Positions 1-7,455 are shown, counted from the stretch's first letter. The stretch: DNA of 13,705 nucleotides from Campylobacteraceae bacterium (GCA_027026055.1 JALVPA010000109.1:1-13705); one strand, 5' to 3'. Notes: generated by a model not told the origin, from the letters alone. A program made the numbers and translations.

Positions 1-242
1 ATCTTATCGACGCCGAAACCGAGCACGATACGCAACAGTGCGCCCGCCAAAATGGGAATCGAAAGCAGTGTGGCGATTTGTCCCTGCGTCAACACTTCGC
101 CGTGCGTCGCCATCGATTCGCTGATCTCCGTTGCTAACGGACCCAACATCGTCCATACCATAAAACTAAAATCGAAATATAAAAATGCCGCAAAGAGCGT
201 TGGAGCGTGTCCTTCGCCTTTGAGCGCTTTGAATCCGGCCAT
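1..242 (-). CDS. narK: Nitrate/nitrite transporter (NarK/NasA-type MFS), N-terminal part only
   Basis: This is the first 80 or so residues of an MFS permease whose gene runs off the left edge. Reading the minus strand from ATG at 242-240, the protein has a short polar start, then a first membrane segment containing YFDFSFMVWTMLGPLA. A polar loop and a second hydrophobic stretch (ATLLSIPILAGALLRIVLG) follow. An F-D-F-x-V-W-x-x-L/M-G-P-L start and an 'IPILAGALLRI' second helix are typical of the NarK/NasA nitrate transporter family. The ribosome site AAGGAGAG sits 4-5 bases before the ATG and fixes the start. It is divergent from nitrite reductase and shares a regulatory region with it, which supports nitrate or nitrite uptake for assimilation. 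A nitrite exporter or antiporter of the same family cannot be excluded from the N-terminus alone. Confidence 0.85.
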   Translation of the reverse strand, partial: MAGFKALKGEGHAPTLFAAFLYFDFSFMVWTMLGPLATEISESMATHGEVLTQGQIATLLSIPILAGALLRIVLGFGVDK

Positions 243-277
243 CGTCTCTCCTTCAAATATCATAAATGCGATGCGCT

Positions 278-332
278 ATTATATCTCCGATTTATGGCAA
301 TGATTACTTTCGGATTGATTAATTTTTAATCA
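278..332 (-). promoter_or_regulatory. narK promoter with palindromic operator TGATTA-N5-TAATCA
   Basis: The palindrome TGATTAATTTTTAATCA lies at 316-332 (centre 324). On the minus strand a perfect TATAAT box reads from 283 to 278, and its first base is 41 bp from the operator centre. The -35 position at a 17-bp spacer (306-301, TAATCA) does not resemble TTGACA, as expected for an activator-dependent promoter. The start site would be near 271, giving a leader of about 30 nt. The same operator and spacing recur at the nirA and amt promoters. Confidence 0.72.
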
Positions 333-391
333 TTTTATTTTTTATAAATTCATTAAAAATACAAAACAAACCTAAAATACGAAACTTTATG

Positions 392-446
392 TGATTAATT
401 TTTAATCATCTCGAAAAACGAAACTTTGCAAGAGTTAAGCTATAAT
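392..446 (+). promoter_or_regulatory. nirA promoter with palindromic operator TGATTA-N5-TAATCA
   Basis: An identical 17-bp palindrome lies at 392-408 (centre 400), and TATAAT at 441-446 starts exactly 41 bp downstream of the centre. The hexamer 17 bp upstream of the -10 (418-423, ACGAAA) is not a -35 box. The predicted start site is near 453, which puts the operator centre at about -53. A 10-bp direct repeat, ACGAAACTTT, occurs at 379-388 and 418-427 and brackets the operator. No sigma-54 site is visible. Confidence 0.72.
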
Positions 447-463
447 ACCTTTACTATAACACG

Positions 464-498
464 CGACCGGCATACAAACAACGATGCGGTCGGAGGAG
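464..498 (+). promoter_or_regulatory. Leader hairpin touching the nirA ribosome-binding site
   Basis: In the predicted 5' leader, CGACC (464-468) and GCAT (470-473) pair with ATGC (484-487) and GGTCG (488-492). This gives a 9-bp stem with one bulged G and a 10-nt A-rich loop. The stem ends on the first G of the strong Shine-Dalgarno GGAGGAG (492-498), which lies about 10 nt before the nirA ATG. The pairing is seen directly; any effect on translation or mRNA stability is inference. Confidence 0.45.
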
Positions 499-508
499 TG
501 AACAGAAG

Positions 509-2428
509 ATGAGCGATACGTTATCCCGCGCTTTCGAGGCGAGAAACAAAAAACAAAACAAAGTCGAAGCGACCAAAGCACTCAAAGCACCGATGGAGGT
601 TTACGAGCGTCTAAAAGAGATTGCCGAAGGCGGATACGAAACACTGGCGAAAGAGGATTCGGCCTATTTTCTCAAATGTTTCGGACTTTTCGACAAAGGC
701 GAAGATTTTATGCTACGCGTGCGCATCCCCGGCGGACAACTCGACGCCGCACAGGCTATTCGTCTCGGCGAAGTCGCACAACGTTACGGAGACGACTATA
801 TCGATCTGACCACCCGCATGCAAACGGAGTTGCGCTATATCAAGATAGAAGATATCGCCAAGGTGATCGTATCGCTGAAAGAGGCGGGTATCTCCACATT
901 CCAAACGGGTGTGGACAACCCGCGCAATATCGTCACCGACCCGCTCGACGGTGTGGCGTACGACAATATCGTTCCCGCCATGCCGCTGATTCGCAAAATG
1001 CAAGAGGGTATCGTCGAAAATCCCGAATGGATTAGCGCCTTGCCGCGTAAGTTCAACACCGGTATTTTGGGAAGTATGAGCAACAGTTGCAATATCTTCG
1101 GACACGACTGCTGTTTCGTACTCGCGCAAAAGGGGGGTGCGTTCGGATTTAACCTCTATCTCGGCGCGCGTGTCGGCGTTCAAGCCTCCGATGCGAACCG
1201 CTTCGTCGCGCCCGAGGAGGTTCCCGAAGTGTTCCGTGCGATATTGCGTGTTTTCAAACGTTACGGCTACAGAGACAATCGCAACAAAAACCGTCTGCAC
1301 TTTTTACTCCAAGACGTCGGCGTCGAAGCCTTCGTCGAAGCGGTCGAAGCCGAATACGGCAAAAGTCTCGAAAGCGCGGGTACCACGCTCGTACAGTCGC
1401 AAAATATCGCACTCGGTTCGAACAAAGTACGGCTCAAAGACGGCACCTACGCCTACAAAATCATCGTGCCTTCGGGGATTTTCTCCGGTAGCGACATGAT
1501 CGAAGCGGCCAAGCTTGCCGAACGTTACGGCAACGGCAATTTGCGGTTGGGCTACGATCAAAATCTCTATATTTTGGGTATCGGCAACGAAACGCTTGAA
1601 GCGTTTGAAAAGGAACCGTTCGTCGTTAAGTACGCCGCTTACGATACGCTCTATTTCAGAGACGCTATCGCCTGTGCGGGCACACAAACTTGTAGTTACG
1701 GCGTCATTCCCAACAAACCCGACGCCATCGAGACGGCGGAGTTTCTCGGCAACGCCGTTCCCATCGCGGATGCGCATGTGCGTATGAATTGGTCGGCGTG
1801 TCCCAAAGGCTGCGGCGTACACGGCATTGCCGATATCGGATTCGAAGGGTGCAAAGCCAAAGACAGCGAAGGCAACCGCGTCGACGGCGTGCACCTCTTT
1901 TTGGGCGGCAAAATCACCCGAGAAGCCAAAGAGGCGCATACCTTGCACAAAGCCCTGCCTATCGCCGAAGCGCGTTATCATGTCAAATATCTGCTGGAAC
2001 TCTACGCCGCCCACAAAAAACGCGGCGAAACCTTCGAAGCCTTCGAAAGCCGTTTTCTCAGCGGAAGATACAGCTATCAGGCGTTGGCGTTTTATACCCG
2101 TATCAATTATCTGCTCGAAAAATACGAAACGGGCGTGCGCTTCGATCTCGACACCGAACGCGACACCTACAAAAACGAAGCGTACGAGATTTTCTATTTC
2201 GGACTGCGCCTCTTTAAGCTACTTACCGGCGAAAAACGTTTCGAAGCGGTAGAAGGACTCGAACCCGTTTTGACAAAACCGCGAAAAATCACGCGCGATG
2301 AAGTCAGCCGCCTCAACCCCAAAGTCCCGCCGCAACTCTCCGAAGCGATTTACATGATGACTCACGAAAACAAAAAAGAGCGCGCACAGGTCTTTTCGGA
2401 GCTGTTGGTGGCGTTAAAAGCGCTGTAG
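509..2428 (+). CDS. nirA: Siroheme nitrite reductase, ferredoxin-type (assimilatory)
   Basis: This 639-residue protein belongs to the nitrite/sulfite reductase family, which performs the six-electron reduction of nitrite to ammonium (or sulfite to sulfide) in the cytoplasm. It shows the family's repeated layout: a ferredoxin-like half-domain (about 65-145), a siroheme domain, a second half-domain (about 315-375), and a second siroheme domain. The [4Fe-4S]-siroheme cysteines are all present: C389 and C395 in CAGTQTC, and C431 and C435 in CPKGC. Nitrite is preferred over sulfite because of context: it is divergent from a nitrate transporter, upstream of a nitrate reductase, and carries the same operator as amt. 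From about residue 520 a C-terminal tail of some 120 residues extends past the usual family end; its role is unknown. The start has a strong GGAGGAG site. The electron donor is presumably ferredoxin, since no NADH or flavin domain is visible. Confidence 0.9.
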   Translation: MSDTLSRAFEARNKKQNKVEATKALKAPMEVYERLKEIAEGGYETLAKEDSAYFLKCFGLFDKGEDFMLRVRIPGGQLDAAQAIRLGEVAQRYGDDYIDLTTRMQTELRYIKIEDIAKVIVSLKEAGISTFQTGVDNPRNIVTDPLDGVAYDNIVPAMPLIRKMQEGIVENPEWISALPRKFNTGILGSMSNSCNIFGHDCCFVLAQKGGAFGFNLYLGARVGVQASDANRFVAPEEVPEVFRAILRVFKRYGYRDNRNKNRLHFLLQDVGVEAFVEAVEAEYGKSLESAGTTLVQSQNIALGSNKVRLKDGTYAYKIIVPSGIFSGSDMIEAAKLAERYGNGNLRLGYDQNLYILGIGNETLEAFEKEPFVVKYAAYDTLYFRDAIACAGTQTCSYGVIPNKPDAIETAEFLGNAVPIADAHVRMNWSACPKGCGVHGIADIGFEGCKAKDSEGNRVDGVHLFLGGKITREAKEAHTLHKALPIAEARYHVKYLLELYAAHKKRGETFEAFESRFLSGRYSYQALAFYTRINYLLEKYETGVRFDLDTERDTYKNEAYEIFYFGLRLFKLLTGEKRFEAVEGLEPVLTKPRKITRDEVSRLNPKVPPQLSEAIYMMTHENKKERAQVFSELLVALKAL

Positions 2429-2570
2429 AGATATAATGAGGAATTAGGAATGAGGAACCGAAGAGAGTGAAGGGTGATGAGTGAAGGGTGAAGAGTAATA
2501 AGTGAAGGTTTTGGGGCGGGGTTTTGGTCCCGCAATGTTGTAAAGAGAAGAAGCGACAAAGGAAGCGATC
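2429..2570. repeat. Intergenic low-complexity purine repeat plus GC hairpin (copy 1)
   Basis: The 142 bp between nirA and the iron-sulfur fusion gene contain no gene. Positions 2435-2508 are built from degenerate 6-8 nt units such as AATGAGG, GTGAAGG and GTGAAGAG. They are followed by a GCGGG...CCCGC hairpin (2516-2520 with 2529-2533). The same module order recurs at 4194-4339, and the purine part recurs in reverse orientation at 7456-7552. This looks like a dispersed, short-tandem-repeat family that sits in intergenic gaps. Confidence 0.7.
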
Positions 2571-4190
2571 ATGAGTGAACAAACATCGGATACGCCGTTG
2601 AGCCGAAACACGCCGATGGAAAGTTTTATCAATCACAAAAACGCCACCGGCATGCAGTGCGGCAACTACACTATCGACCTGCCTGAACTCAAGCCGGGAC
2701 AGCAGTATCGGTTTCATTTCGACGCGACGGCGTGTGTGGGGTGTCACTGTTGCGAAGTGGCGTGCAACGAGCAAAACGCCAATCCCGACGATATCAAATG
2801 GCGTCGTGTCGGAGAACTCGAAGCGGGAAGTTTCCCCGATACCTTGCAGCTTTTCAACTCGATGAGTTGCAATCACTGTATCGATCCCGAATGTCTCAAA
2901 GGGTGTCCGACCGAAAGCTACATCAAACTCGACAACGGCATCGTCTTCCACGACGATCCGACTTGTATCGGATGTCAGTACTGTACGTGGAACTGCCCTT
3001 ACGAAGTACCCGTCTTCAACCCCGATCGCGGCATCGTCACCAAATGCCACATGTGCGTCGACAAACTCGAAGCGGGGCAAACGCCCGCATGTGTCCAAGC
3101 CTGCCCCGCCGGCGCGATACAAATCGAAGCGGTCGATATCGACAAATGGCTCGCCGAAGATATGGCGAAAGAAGGCGTGGCGCCTCACCTGCCCGATGTC
3201 GAAATCACCAAGCCCACCACGCGCTATACCCTTCCCGAACTGCCCGAAGGTGAACGCTTCCGACCCGCCGACGAACATATTCTCAAACCCGCCCATCCCG
3301 AGTGGCCGCTGGTCTTTATGACGGTTTTGACCCAACTCTCCGTCGGCGCTTTCGCCGCTGTCTTTTTCGGACAAGTGTTGCGTAGCATAGGCTTGGCACT
3401 ACCCGCACCCGACGCTTTGACGGCGTTGCTCGCCGTGCTTCCCGCGATGATCGGTTTGCCCCTTTCGGCACTACACTTGGGACGCCCCGGGCTGGCGATC
3501 ACCGCAATGAAAAATTGGCGCTCCTCGTGGCTAAGCCGCGAGGCGATCGCTTTGGGTGCGTTTACTGCTGTCGCCACCTTCGTGCCTTTGCTTTATTATC
3601 TCGGCGTCTCTTCCGCTTTACTCTTGTTTGTTGAAGCGATAGCCCTCGGTGTCGGTCTGTACGGCATCTACGCCCAATCGATGATCTACCGTATCAAGGC
3701 AAGACCGAGTTGGAACCGCAAAAGCACCACCAAACGTTTCTTCGGCACGGGCTATGTCGGCTTTTTATTGATTGCGACCTTATTGCTGCTACGCGAAGGC
3801 GCCAACGGCGCGACGGTACTGCTCTCCGTCGCGATGCTTGCGGGTATGGCGCAAATTTTGTTGATTTTCGAAGAGGTGAGTTTCTATCGTCATCTCGATA
3901 AAGAGGATCCCCTCTTCTATCAACTCGATCGTACGCGTATCTTGCTTCAAGAACATTTCGGCAATATCAAAAAGTGGCGTCTCTACTCGTTGGTGGCGTT
4001 TGCCTTGATATTGCCTTTTGTCGCCGTGGTACTCAGTGCCGCATCTTTGCCGCATGCCGCGGCGGCAATTGCCCTGGTCGCGACACTGGGTGCGTTTGCC
4101 TCGGAGATAGCGGGACGATATCTCTTTTATCGTACGGTTGTGCCTTTGGGACTTGCGGGCAATTTCTTTGCGGGGAACCAGAGACACTAA
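2571..4190 (+). CDS. Fused DmsB-like [4Fe-4S] subunit and DmsC-like membrane anchor
   Basis: This 539-residue protein is an electron-transfer subunit fused to a quinol-oxidising anchor. The N-terminal part (about 50-200) has 16 cysteines in four cluster motifs: C55/58/61/65, C100/103/108/112, C132/135/138/142 and C159/162/174/178, as in DmsB/NrfC proteins. From about residue 245 there are eight hydrophobic segments with the DmsC signature HLGRP...NWRSSWLSRE between the second and third. There is no signal peptide or twin-arginine motif. The loops rich in Arg and Lys (after segments 2, 4 and 6) fall on the same side as the N-terminus, so the cluster domain should face the cytoplasm. It lies between nirA and narB, so it most likely passes electrons from the quinol pool to the nitrate reductase. 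The start has an AAAGGAAG ribosome site. A sulfur-compound or polysulfide reductase partner is possible but less likely here. Confidence 0.85.
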   Translation: MSEQTSDTPLSRNTPMESFINHKNATGMQCGNYTIDLPELKPGQQYRFHFDATACVGCHCCEVACNEQNANPDDIKWRRVGELEAGSFPDTLQLFNSMSCNHCIDPECLKGCPTESYIKLDNGIVFHDDPTCIGCQYCTWNCPYEVPVFNPDRGIVTKCHMCVDKLEAGQTPACVQACPAGAIQIEAVDIDKWLAEDMAKEGVAPHLPDVEITKPTTRYTLPELPEGERFRPADEHILKPAHPEWPLVFMTVLTQLSVGAFAAVFFGQVLRSIGLALPAPDALTALLAVLPAMIGLPLSALHLGRPGLAITAMKNWRSSWLSREAIALGAFTAVATFVPLLYYLGVSSALLLFVEAIALGVGLYGIYAQSMIYRIKARPSWNRKSTTKRFFGTGYVGFLLIATLLLLREGANGATVLLSVAMLAGMAQILLIFEEVSFYRHLDKEDPLFYQLDRTRILLQEHFGNIKKWRLYSLVAFALILPFVAVVLSAASLPHAAAAIALVATLGAFASEIAGRYLFYRTVVPLGLAGNFFAGNQRH

Positions 4191-4193
4191 AAG

Positions 4194-4262
4194 AATGAGG
4201 AGTTAGGAATTAGAAATGAGGAACCGAAGAGAGTGAAGGGTGAAGAGTGAGGAGTGAAGAGA
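4194..4262 (+). repeat. Intergenic low-complexity purine repeat (copy 2)
   Basis: Units such as AATGAGG, GTGAAGG, GTGAAGAG and GTGAGGAG make up this stretch after the DmsBC-like gene. A block around GAGGAACCGAAGAGAGTG is identical to copy 1 at 2452-2469. Related, more decayed units (AATGAATAATGAAC, AGTAATGAG) continue at about 4350-4380. No open frame in the 215-bp gap 4191-4405 looks coding. Confidence 0.7.
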
Positions 4263-4291
4263 TTCGGTATGTTTTTTGAATGATGGATTTT

Positions 4292-4339
4292 GGAGGCGGG
4301 GTTTTAACCCCGCATTTGCAGGACTGAAGTCCCGCCTCC
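4292..4339. repeat. GC-rich compound hairpin element in the operon gap
   Basis: GGAGGCGGG (4292-4300) is the exact reverse complement of CCCGCCTCC (4331-4339). Inside it, GCGGGGTT (4296-4303) can pair with AACCCCGC (4306-4313), and GGACT (4321-4325) with AGTCC (4328-4332). The outer and inner pairings compete. The GCGGGGTTTT...CCCGC part is shared with 2516-2533. This may be a dispersed element, a processing site or a weak terminator; there is no good U-tract after it. Confidence 0.55.
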
Positions 4340-4405
4340 TTACTGGACAAATGAATAATGAACAATAAGTAATGAGCAACCGAACGGAAAATAAAGGATA
4401 GCCAA

Positions 4406-6709
4406 ATGAGTCTCATACAAAAAGCGAAAGCGTTTCTCGGATTCGATATCAAAGAGGAAAAATACGCCCTTGTCGACGATCCTTTTTTCGGCAAAGTCGC
4501 CAAAACCAAAGCGCCGGAGAAATGGGTCAGAAGCACCTGCGGCTACTGCGGTGTGGGATGCGGGATGTATATCGGCGTCAAAAACGGCGAAGCGGTCTAT
4601 AGCAAAGGCGATCCCAAACACCCCGTGAATATGGGAACACTCTGTCCCAAAGGCTTGAGCGAACACCGAATGGTACGCGCAAAGAGTCGAATCGCCTCGC
4701 CGCTTTTACGCAAAAACGGCGCACTTGAACCCGTTTCATGGGACGAAGCCTTTTCGCATACGGCGGAACGTTTCAAACGGATCCAAGCCGAACACGGCAA
4801 AGGCGCCGTAGCGGTCATATCCACGGGGCAGCTGCTTACCGAAGAGTTTTATATGCTCGGCAAATTCGTCCAGCTTGGACTCGGCACCAACAACTACGAC
4901 GGCAACACCACGCTTTGTATGGCAAGTGCGGTAATGGGCTATAAACAAACCTTCGGCAGCGACGGTCCGGTAGGGTGTTACGAAGATTTCGAAAAAGCCG
5001 ACGTCATTATGCTTATCGGCGCCAATATCGCCGACAATCACCCCATCCTCAAACTCCATATCGCCCGCAACAAGAAAAAACCGACGATTATCGTCGTCGA
5101 TCCGCGCAAAAGCAAGACGGCGCAAATGGCGGATATCTACGTACCTATCAAACCGCGCACCGACTTGGCTCTGATCAACGGTTTGTGCCACATCATCATG
5201 GAGCAAGGGTGGGAAGACGAAACCTTTATTCGCAACCGTACCGAAGGCTACACCGAGTTTAAAAAACATATCATGGCGCACTATCCTCCGCAGGAGGTGG
5301 CGCACATTACGGGCATCGACGTCAAAACCCTCTACGAACTGGCGCGTATCTATGCCGGTGCGGACGCCGCGATGAGCGCTTGGACGATGGGCGTCAATCA
5401 AAGCGCATTGGGTACCGATACCGTCTCGGCAATCTGCAATCTCGCGCTGATTACGGGCAATCTCGGCAAAGAAGGCGGCGCGCCTATGTCGCTGACGGGT
5501 CAATGCAACGCCATGGGTACGCGCGAATTCGGCTTTACCTCTTCCATACCGGGTTATCGCAACTATGCCGACGAAAACGATCGTAGAGAATTCGCGGAAA
5601 TTATCGGTGTGGACGTAGAGCGTATCCCGACGGAACGAGGCTACGCCTACCCCCAAATCATAGATGCCATCGATCGCGGAGAGATCAAGGCGCTTTGGGT
5701 CGTAGCGACCAATCCGCTGGTCAGCTTCCCCGATCAAAACAGACTGCGCAACGCACTCAAAAAACTCGATATTCTCGTGGTGCAAGACGCCTTTATGAGC
5801 GACACCGCCGAAATCGCCGATGTGGTCTTCGCCGCAGCAACTTGGAGCGAAAAAGAAGGATGCTACACCAACAGCGAACGCCGCTGCAACTATGCCAAAA
5901 AAGCGATCGAACCTTATGCAAACAGCAAAGCCGATTTTTATATCGTCAAAGCGTTTTCGACCTATTTCGACGGTGTGCACGATATGCTTTTCGCACACCT
6001 CAACGAACCGCGCGACGCCTTCGAGGAGATCAAACGTGTCAGCAAAGGCAGACTTTGCGACTACAGCGGTATGAGTTACGAACTTATCGAAGCACTCGGC
6101 GGGATCCAATGGCCGTGCAACGAAACCTACCCCGAAGGCAAAAAACGTCTCTACGACGAAACGATGGCATGCCCCACCCCAAGCGGCAAAGCGCGATTGC
6201 TTGCGCTTGATTGGCAACCGCTCAGCGAATCGACTTGCGAAACGACCCCGCTCATTCTCAATACCGGTCGTACCGTCGAGCAGTTTCATACCCGTACCAA
6301 AACGGGCACCATCGGCATCCTCGACGCGCTTGCCCCCGAAGCGTGGATCGACATCAGCCCCAAAGACGCCGCCAAACTACAAGTCAAAAGCGGCGATCGT
6401 ATCGCCGTTTCGGGAAATCGCGGCAGGGTCGAAAATATCGTCGTCAAAGTGACCGAAACGGTGGCCGAAGGCAGCGTCTTTGTACCGTTTCATTTCAATA
6501 CCCAACTTATCAACGCCGTTACCCTCCCCGAGTTCGACCCCAAATCGTTCGAACCCAACTACAAACAATGTGCCATCCAGCTCCACTCCGAAGCCGTCCC
6601 CGAAGGGATACGCTACGAAACCGACGAAATCGGCGGCTACCTCGAAAACCTCTCCGTCGAAACGAAAGAAAAACAAGCGACAAGCGAAACGATAGAAGCA
6701 AGAGAGTAA
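4406..6709 (+). CDS. narB: Assimilatory nitrate reductase, molybdopterin catalytic subunit
   Basis: This 767-residue protein of the NarB/NasA branch of the molybdopterin oxidoreductases reduces nitrate to nitrite in the cytoplasm. The N-terminal [4Fe-4S] site is C45-x2-C48-x3-C52...C80 (CGYCGVGC, then TLCPKG). The probable molybdenum ligand is C171, in NTTLCMAS. Family hallmarks follow, including MGVNQSALGTD, then LTGQCNAMGTREFG, and an aspartate-decarboxylase-like C-terminal domain (SGDRIAVSGNRG...VPFHFN). No twin-arginine signal precedes the cluster, so it should be cytoplasmic, unlike NapA. It lacks the extra C-terminal [2Fe-2S] or FAD parts of some NasA enzymes, so electrons must come from a partner, probably the upstream iron-sulfur/anchor fusion. 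The ribosome site is AAAGGATAG. A formate dehydrogenase is the main alternative, but the neighbourhood and the NQS...GTD and SLTGQ blocks favour nitrate. Confidence 0.88.
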   Translation: MSLIQKAKAFLGFDIKEEKYALVDDPFFGKVAKTKAPEKWVRSTCGYCGVGCGMYIGVKNGEAVYSKGDPKHPVNMGTLCPKGLSEHRMVRAKSRIASPLLRKNGALEPVSWDEAFSHTAERFKRIQAEHGKGAVAVISTGQLLTEEFYMLGKFVQLGLGTNNYDGNTTLCMASAVMGYKQTFGSDGPVGCYEDFEKADVIMLIGANIADNHPILKLHIARNKKKPTIIVVDPRKSKTAQMADIYVPIKPRTDLALINGLCHIIMEQGWEDETFIRNRTEGYTEFKKHIMAHYPPQEVAHITGIDVKTLYELARIYAGADAAMSAWTMGVNQSALGTDTVSAICNLALITGNLGKEGGAPMSLTGQCNAMGTREFGFTSSIPGYRNYADENDRREFAEIIGVDVERIPTERGYAYPQIIDAIDRGEIKALWVVATNPLVSFPDQNRLRNALKKLDILVVQDAFMSDTAEIADVVFAAATWSEKEGCYTNSERRCNYAKKAIEPYANSKADFYIVKAFSTYFDGVHDMLFAHLNEPRDAFEEIKRVSKGRLCDYSGMSYELIEALGGIQWPCNETYPEGKKRLYDETMACPTPSGKARLLALDWQPLSESTCETTPLILNTGRTVEQFHTRTKTGTIGILDALAPEAWIDISPKDAAKLQVKSGDRIAVSGNRGRVENIVVKVTETVAEGSVFVPFHFNTQLINAVTLPEFDPKSFEPNYKQCAIQLHSEAVPEGIRYETDEIGGYLENLSVETKEKQATSETIEARE

Positions 6710-6749
6710 TGTCGTTTCGCAGCCCCCAATCGCCTTTTTATTTCCAATT

Positions 6750-7142
6750 TTAAAACCAATCTACCAAAGACAATCCCTCAATCCTGGCAAACTCTTTGAT
6801 ATTGTGTGTTACCAATGTCAGATTGTTCGCTTTTGCCGAACCTGCAATCAATATATCCATCGGTCCGATAGGCGTACCTTTTTGTTCCAGCTCTGCACGA
6901 ATGTGTGCCGCCACTTTCGATTCTCTCATTCCAAAAGGAACGATAGCGACTTGTTCCAATAGTAGAGAGAGTTGTGCTTCTCTTTTCCGAGGGTCGGACG
7001 ATTTGGCAATACCTACGAATAACTCATACACCACAACCGAAGGAATATAAATCTCTTTTGGAGAGTGTGCAAAAAGATGCTTTTTCACCTCTCCCGTTCC
7101 CTTGAAAAAATAGATGAGCGTATTGGTATCCAAAGCAAACAT
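6750..7142 (-). CDS. vapC: VapC-type PIN-domain RNase toxin
   Basis: This 130-residue single-domain PIN protein is the toxin of a type II toxin-antitoxin pair. Such enzymes are metal-dependent endoribonucleases, often cutting tRNA or rRNA. The acidic centre is visible: D5 in LDTNTLIYF, E40 in VVYELFVG and D96 in GPMDILIAG, followed by the T112-H-N114 motif in LVTHNIKEF. The ATG at 7142 comes directly after the TAA of the antitoxin gene with no gap, so translation is probably coupled. It converges on narB with only 40 bp between the stops. The pair has no link to nitrogen metabolism and its composition is more AT-rich than its neighbours, which suggests it was acquired. The exact RNA target cannot be read from the sequence. 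Confidence 0.88.
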   Translation of the reverse strand: MFALDTNTLIYFFKGTGEVKKHLFAHSPKEIYIPSVVVYELFVGIAKSSDPRKREAQLSLLLEQVAIVPFGMRESKVAAHIRAELEQKGTPIGPMDILIAGSAKANNLTLVTHNIKEFARIEGLSLVDWF

Positions 7143-7373
7143 TTAAAAGGCTTCCCTTCGCACATCTTCCGCTTGTGTCTCTCTTATCTCTTCAAGGGTG
7201 GGAAAATCTTTCCAGGCACCCGCAAGTCGGCGACTCTCCTCGCTCCATTCGTCTCGAATTTTTTGTTCGAGTACGGTCGTGATAAACTTACTTAGCGAAA
7301 GATCCAGAGATGCCGCCGTTTTTTTGATCTTCGACTCCAACTCTTCCGGTAAGTAAATGGTTACTTGCGCCAT
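7143..7373 (-). CDS. vapB: VapB-type ribbon-helix-helix antitoxin
   Basis: I place the start at the internal ATG 7373-7371, giving 76 residues, because AAAGGATGG lies just upstream at ribosome-site distance. The frame stays open to an earlier ATG at 7439, but those 22 residues are poorly supported and overlap the promoter. Residues 2-40 (QVTIYLPEELESKIKKTA...LSLSKFITTVLEQ) look like a ribbon-helix-helix DNA-binding fold, with a beta strand followed by two helices. The acidic, basic and tryptophan-rich C-terminal half (DEW...RRLAGAWKDFP) would wrap around and inhibit the PIN toxin. Its stop codon abuts the vapC start. It should bind its own promoter and repress the pair. Confidence 0.82.
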   Translation of the reverse strand: MAQVTIYLPEELESKIKKTAASLDLSLSKFITTVLEQKIRDEWSEESRRLAGAWKDFPTLEEIRETQAEDVRREAF

Positions 7374-7388
7374 ATCGCCATCCTTTAG

Positions 7389-7419
7389 GAACATATATGT
7401 CTCATTATAAGTGAACATA
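7389..7419 (-). promoter_or_regulatory. vapBC promoter with direct-repeat operator
   Basis: On the minus strand a TATAAT box reads from 7409 to 7404. It is flanked by two copies of TATGTTC (plus-strand GAACATA at 7389-7395 and 7413-7419), 24 bp apart. Next to this, ACATATATGT (7391-7400) is a perfect palindrome. Repeats flanking the -10 box suit autorepression by a ribbon-helix-helix antitoxin. No convincing -35 is seen. Confidence 0.5.
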
Positions 7420-7455
7420 CTTAAGGCGACATAAAACATACATTCAAATCAAACC

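Noticed and set aside
52..303. Plus-strand 83-codon frame near the left edge
   Set aside because: It lies antisense to the transporter start, which has a strong ribosome site and clear membrane-protein sequence.
301..306. Extra TGATTA next to the first operator
   Set aside because: Only a half-site; the other arm (GGATTG) does not match.
509..2428. Assimilatory sulfite reductase instead of nitrite reductase
   Set aside because: The cluster motifs fit both, but the divergent nitrate transporter, downstream nitrate reductase and shared operator with amt favour nitrite.
2435..2508. CRISPR array
   Set aside because: The units are 6-8 nt, degenerate and contiguous, with no spacers of uniform length and no cas genes.
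4406..4560. Tat signal and periplasmic NapA-type enzyme
   Set aside because: The 44 residues before the first cluster cysteine contain no twin-arginine motif or hydrophobic stretch.
4736..6289. Long open frame of 517 codons antisense to narB
   Set aside because: It mirrors the codon structure of narB, has no ribosome site or recognisable domain, and narB is clearly the real gene.
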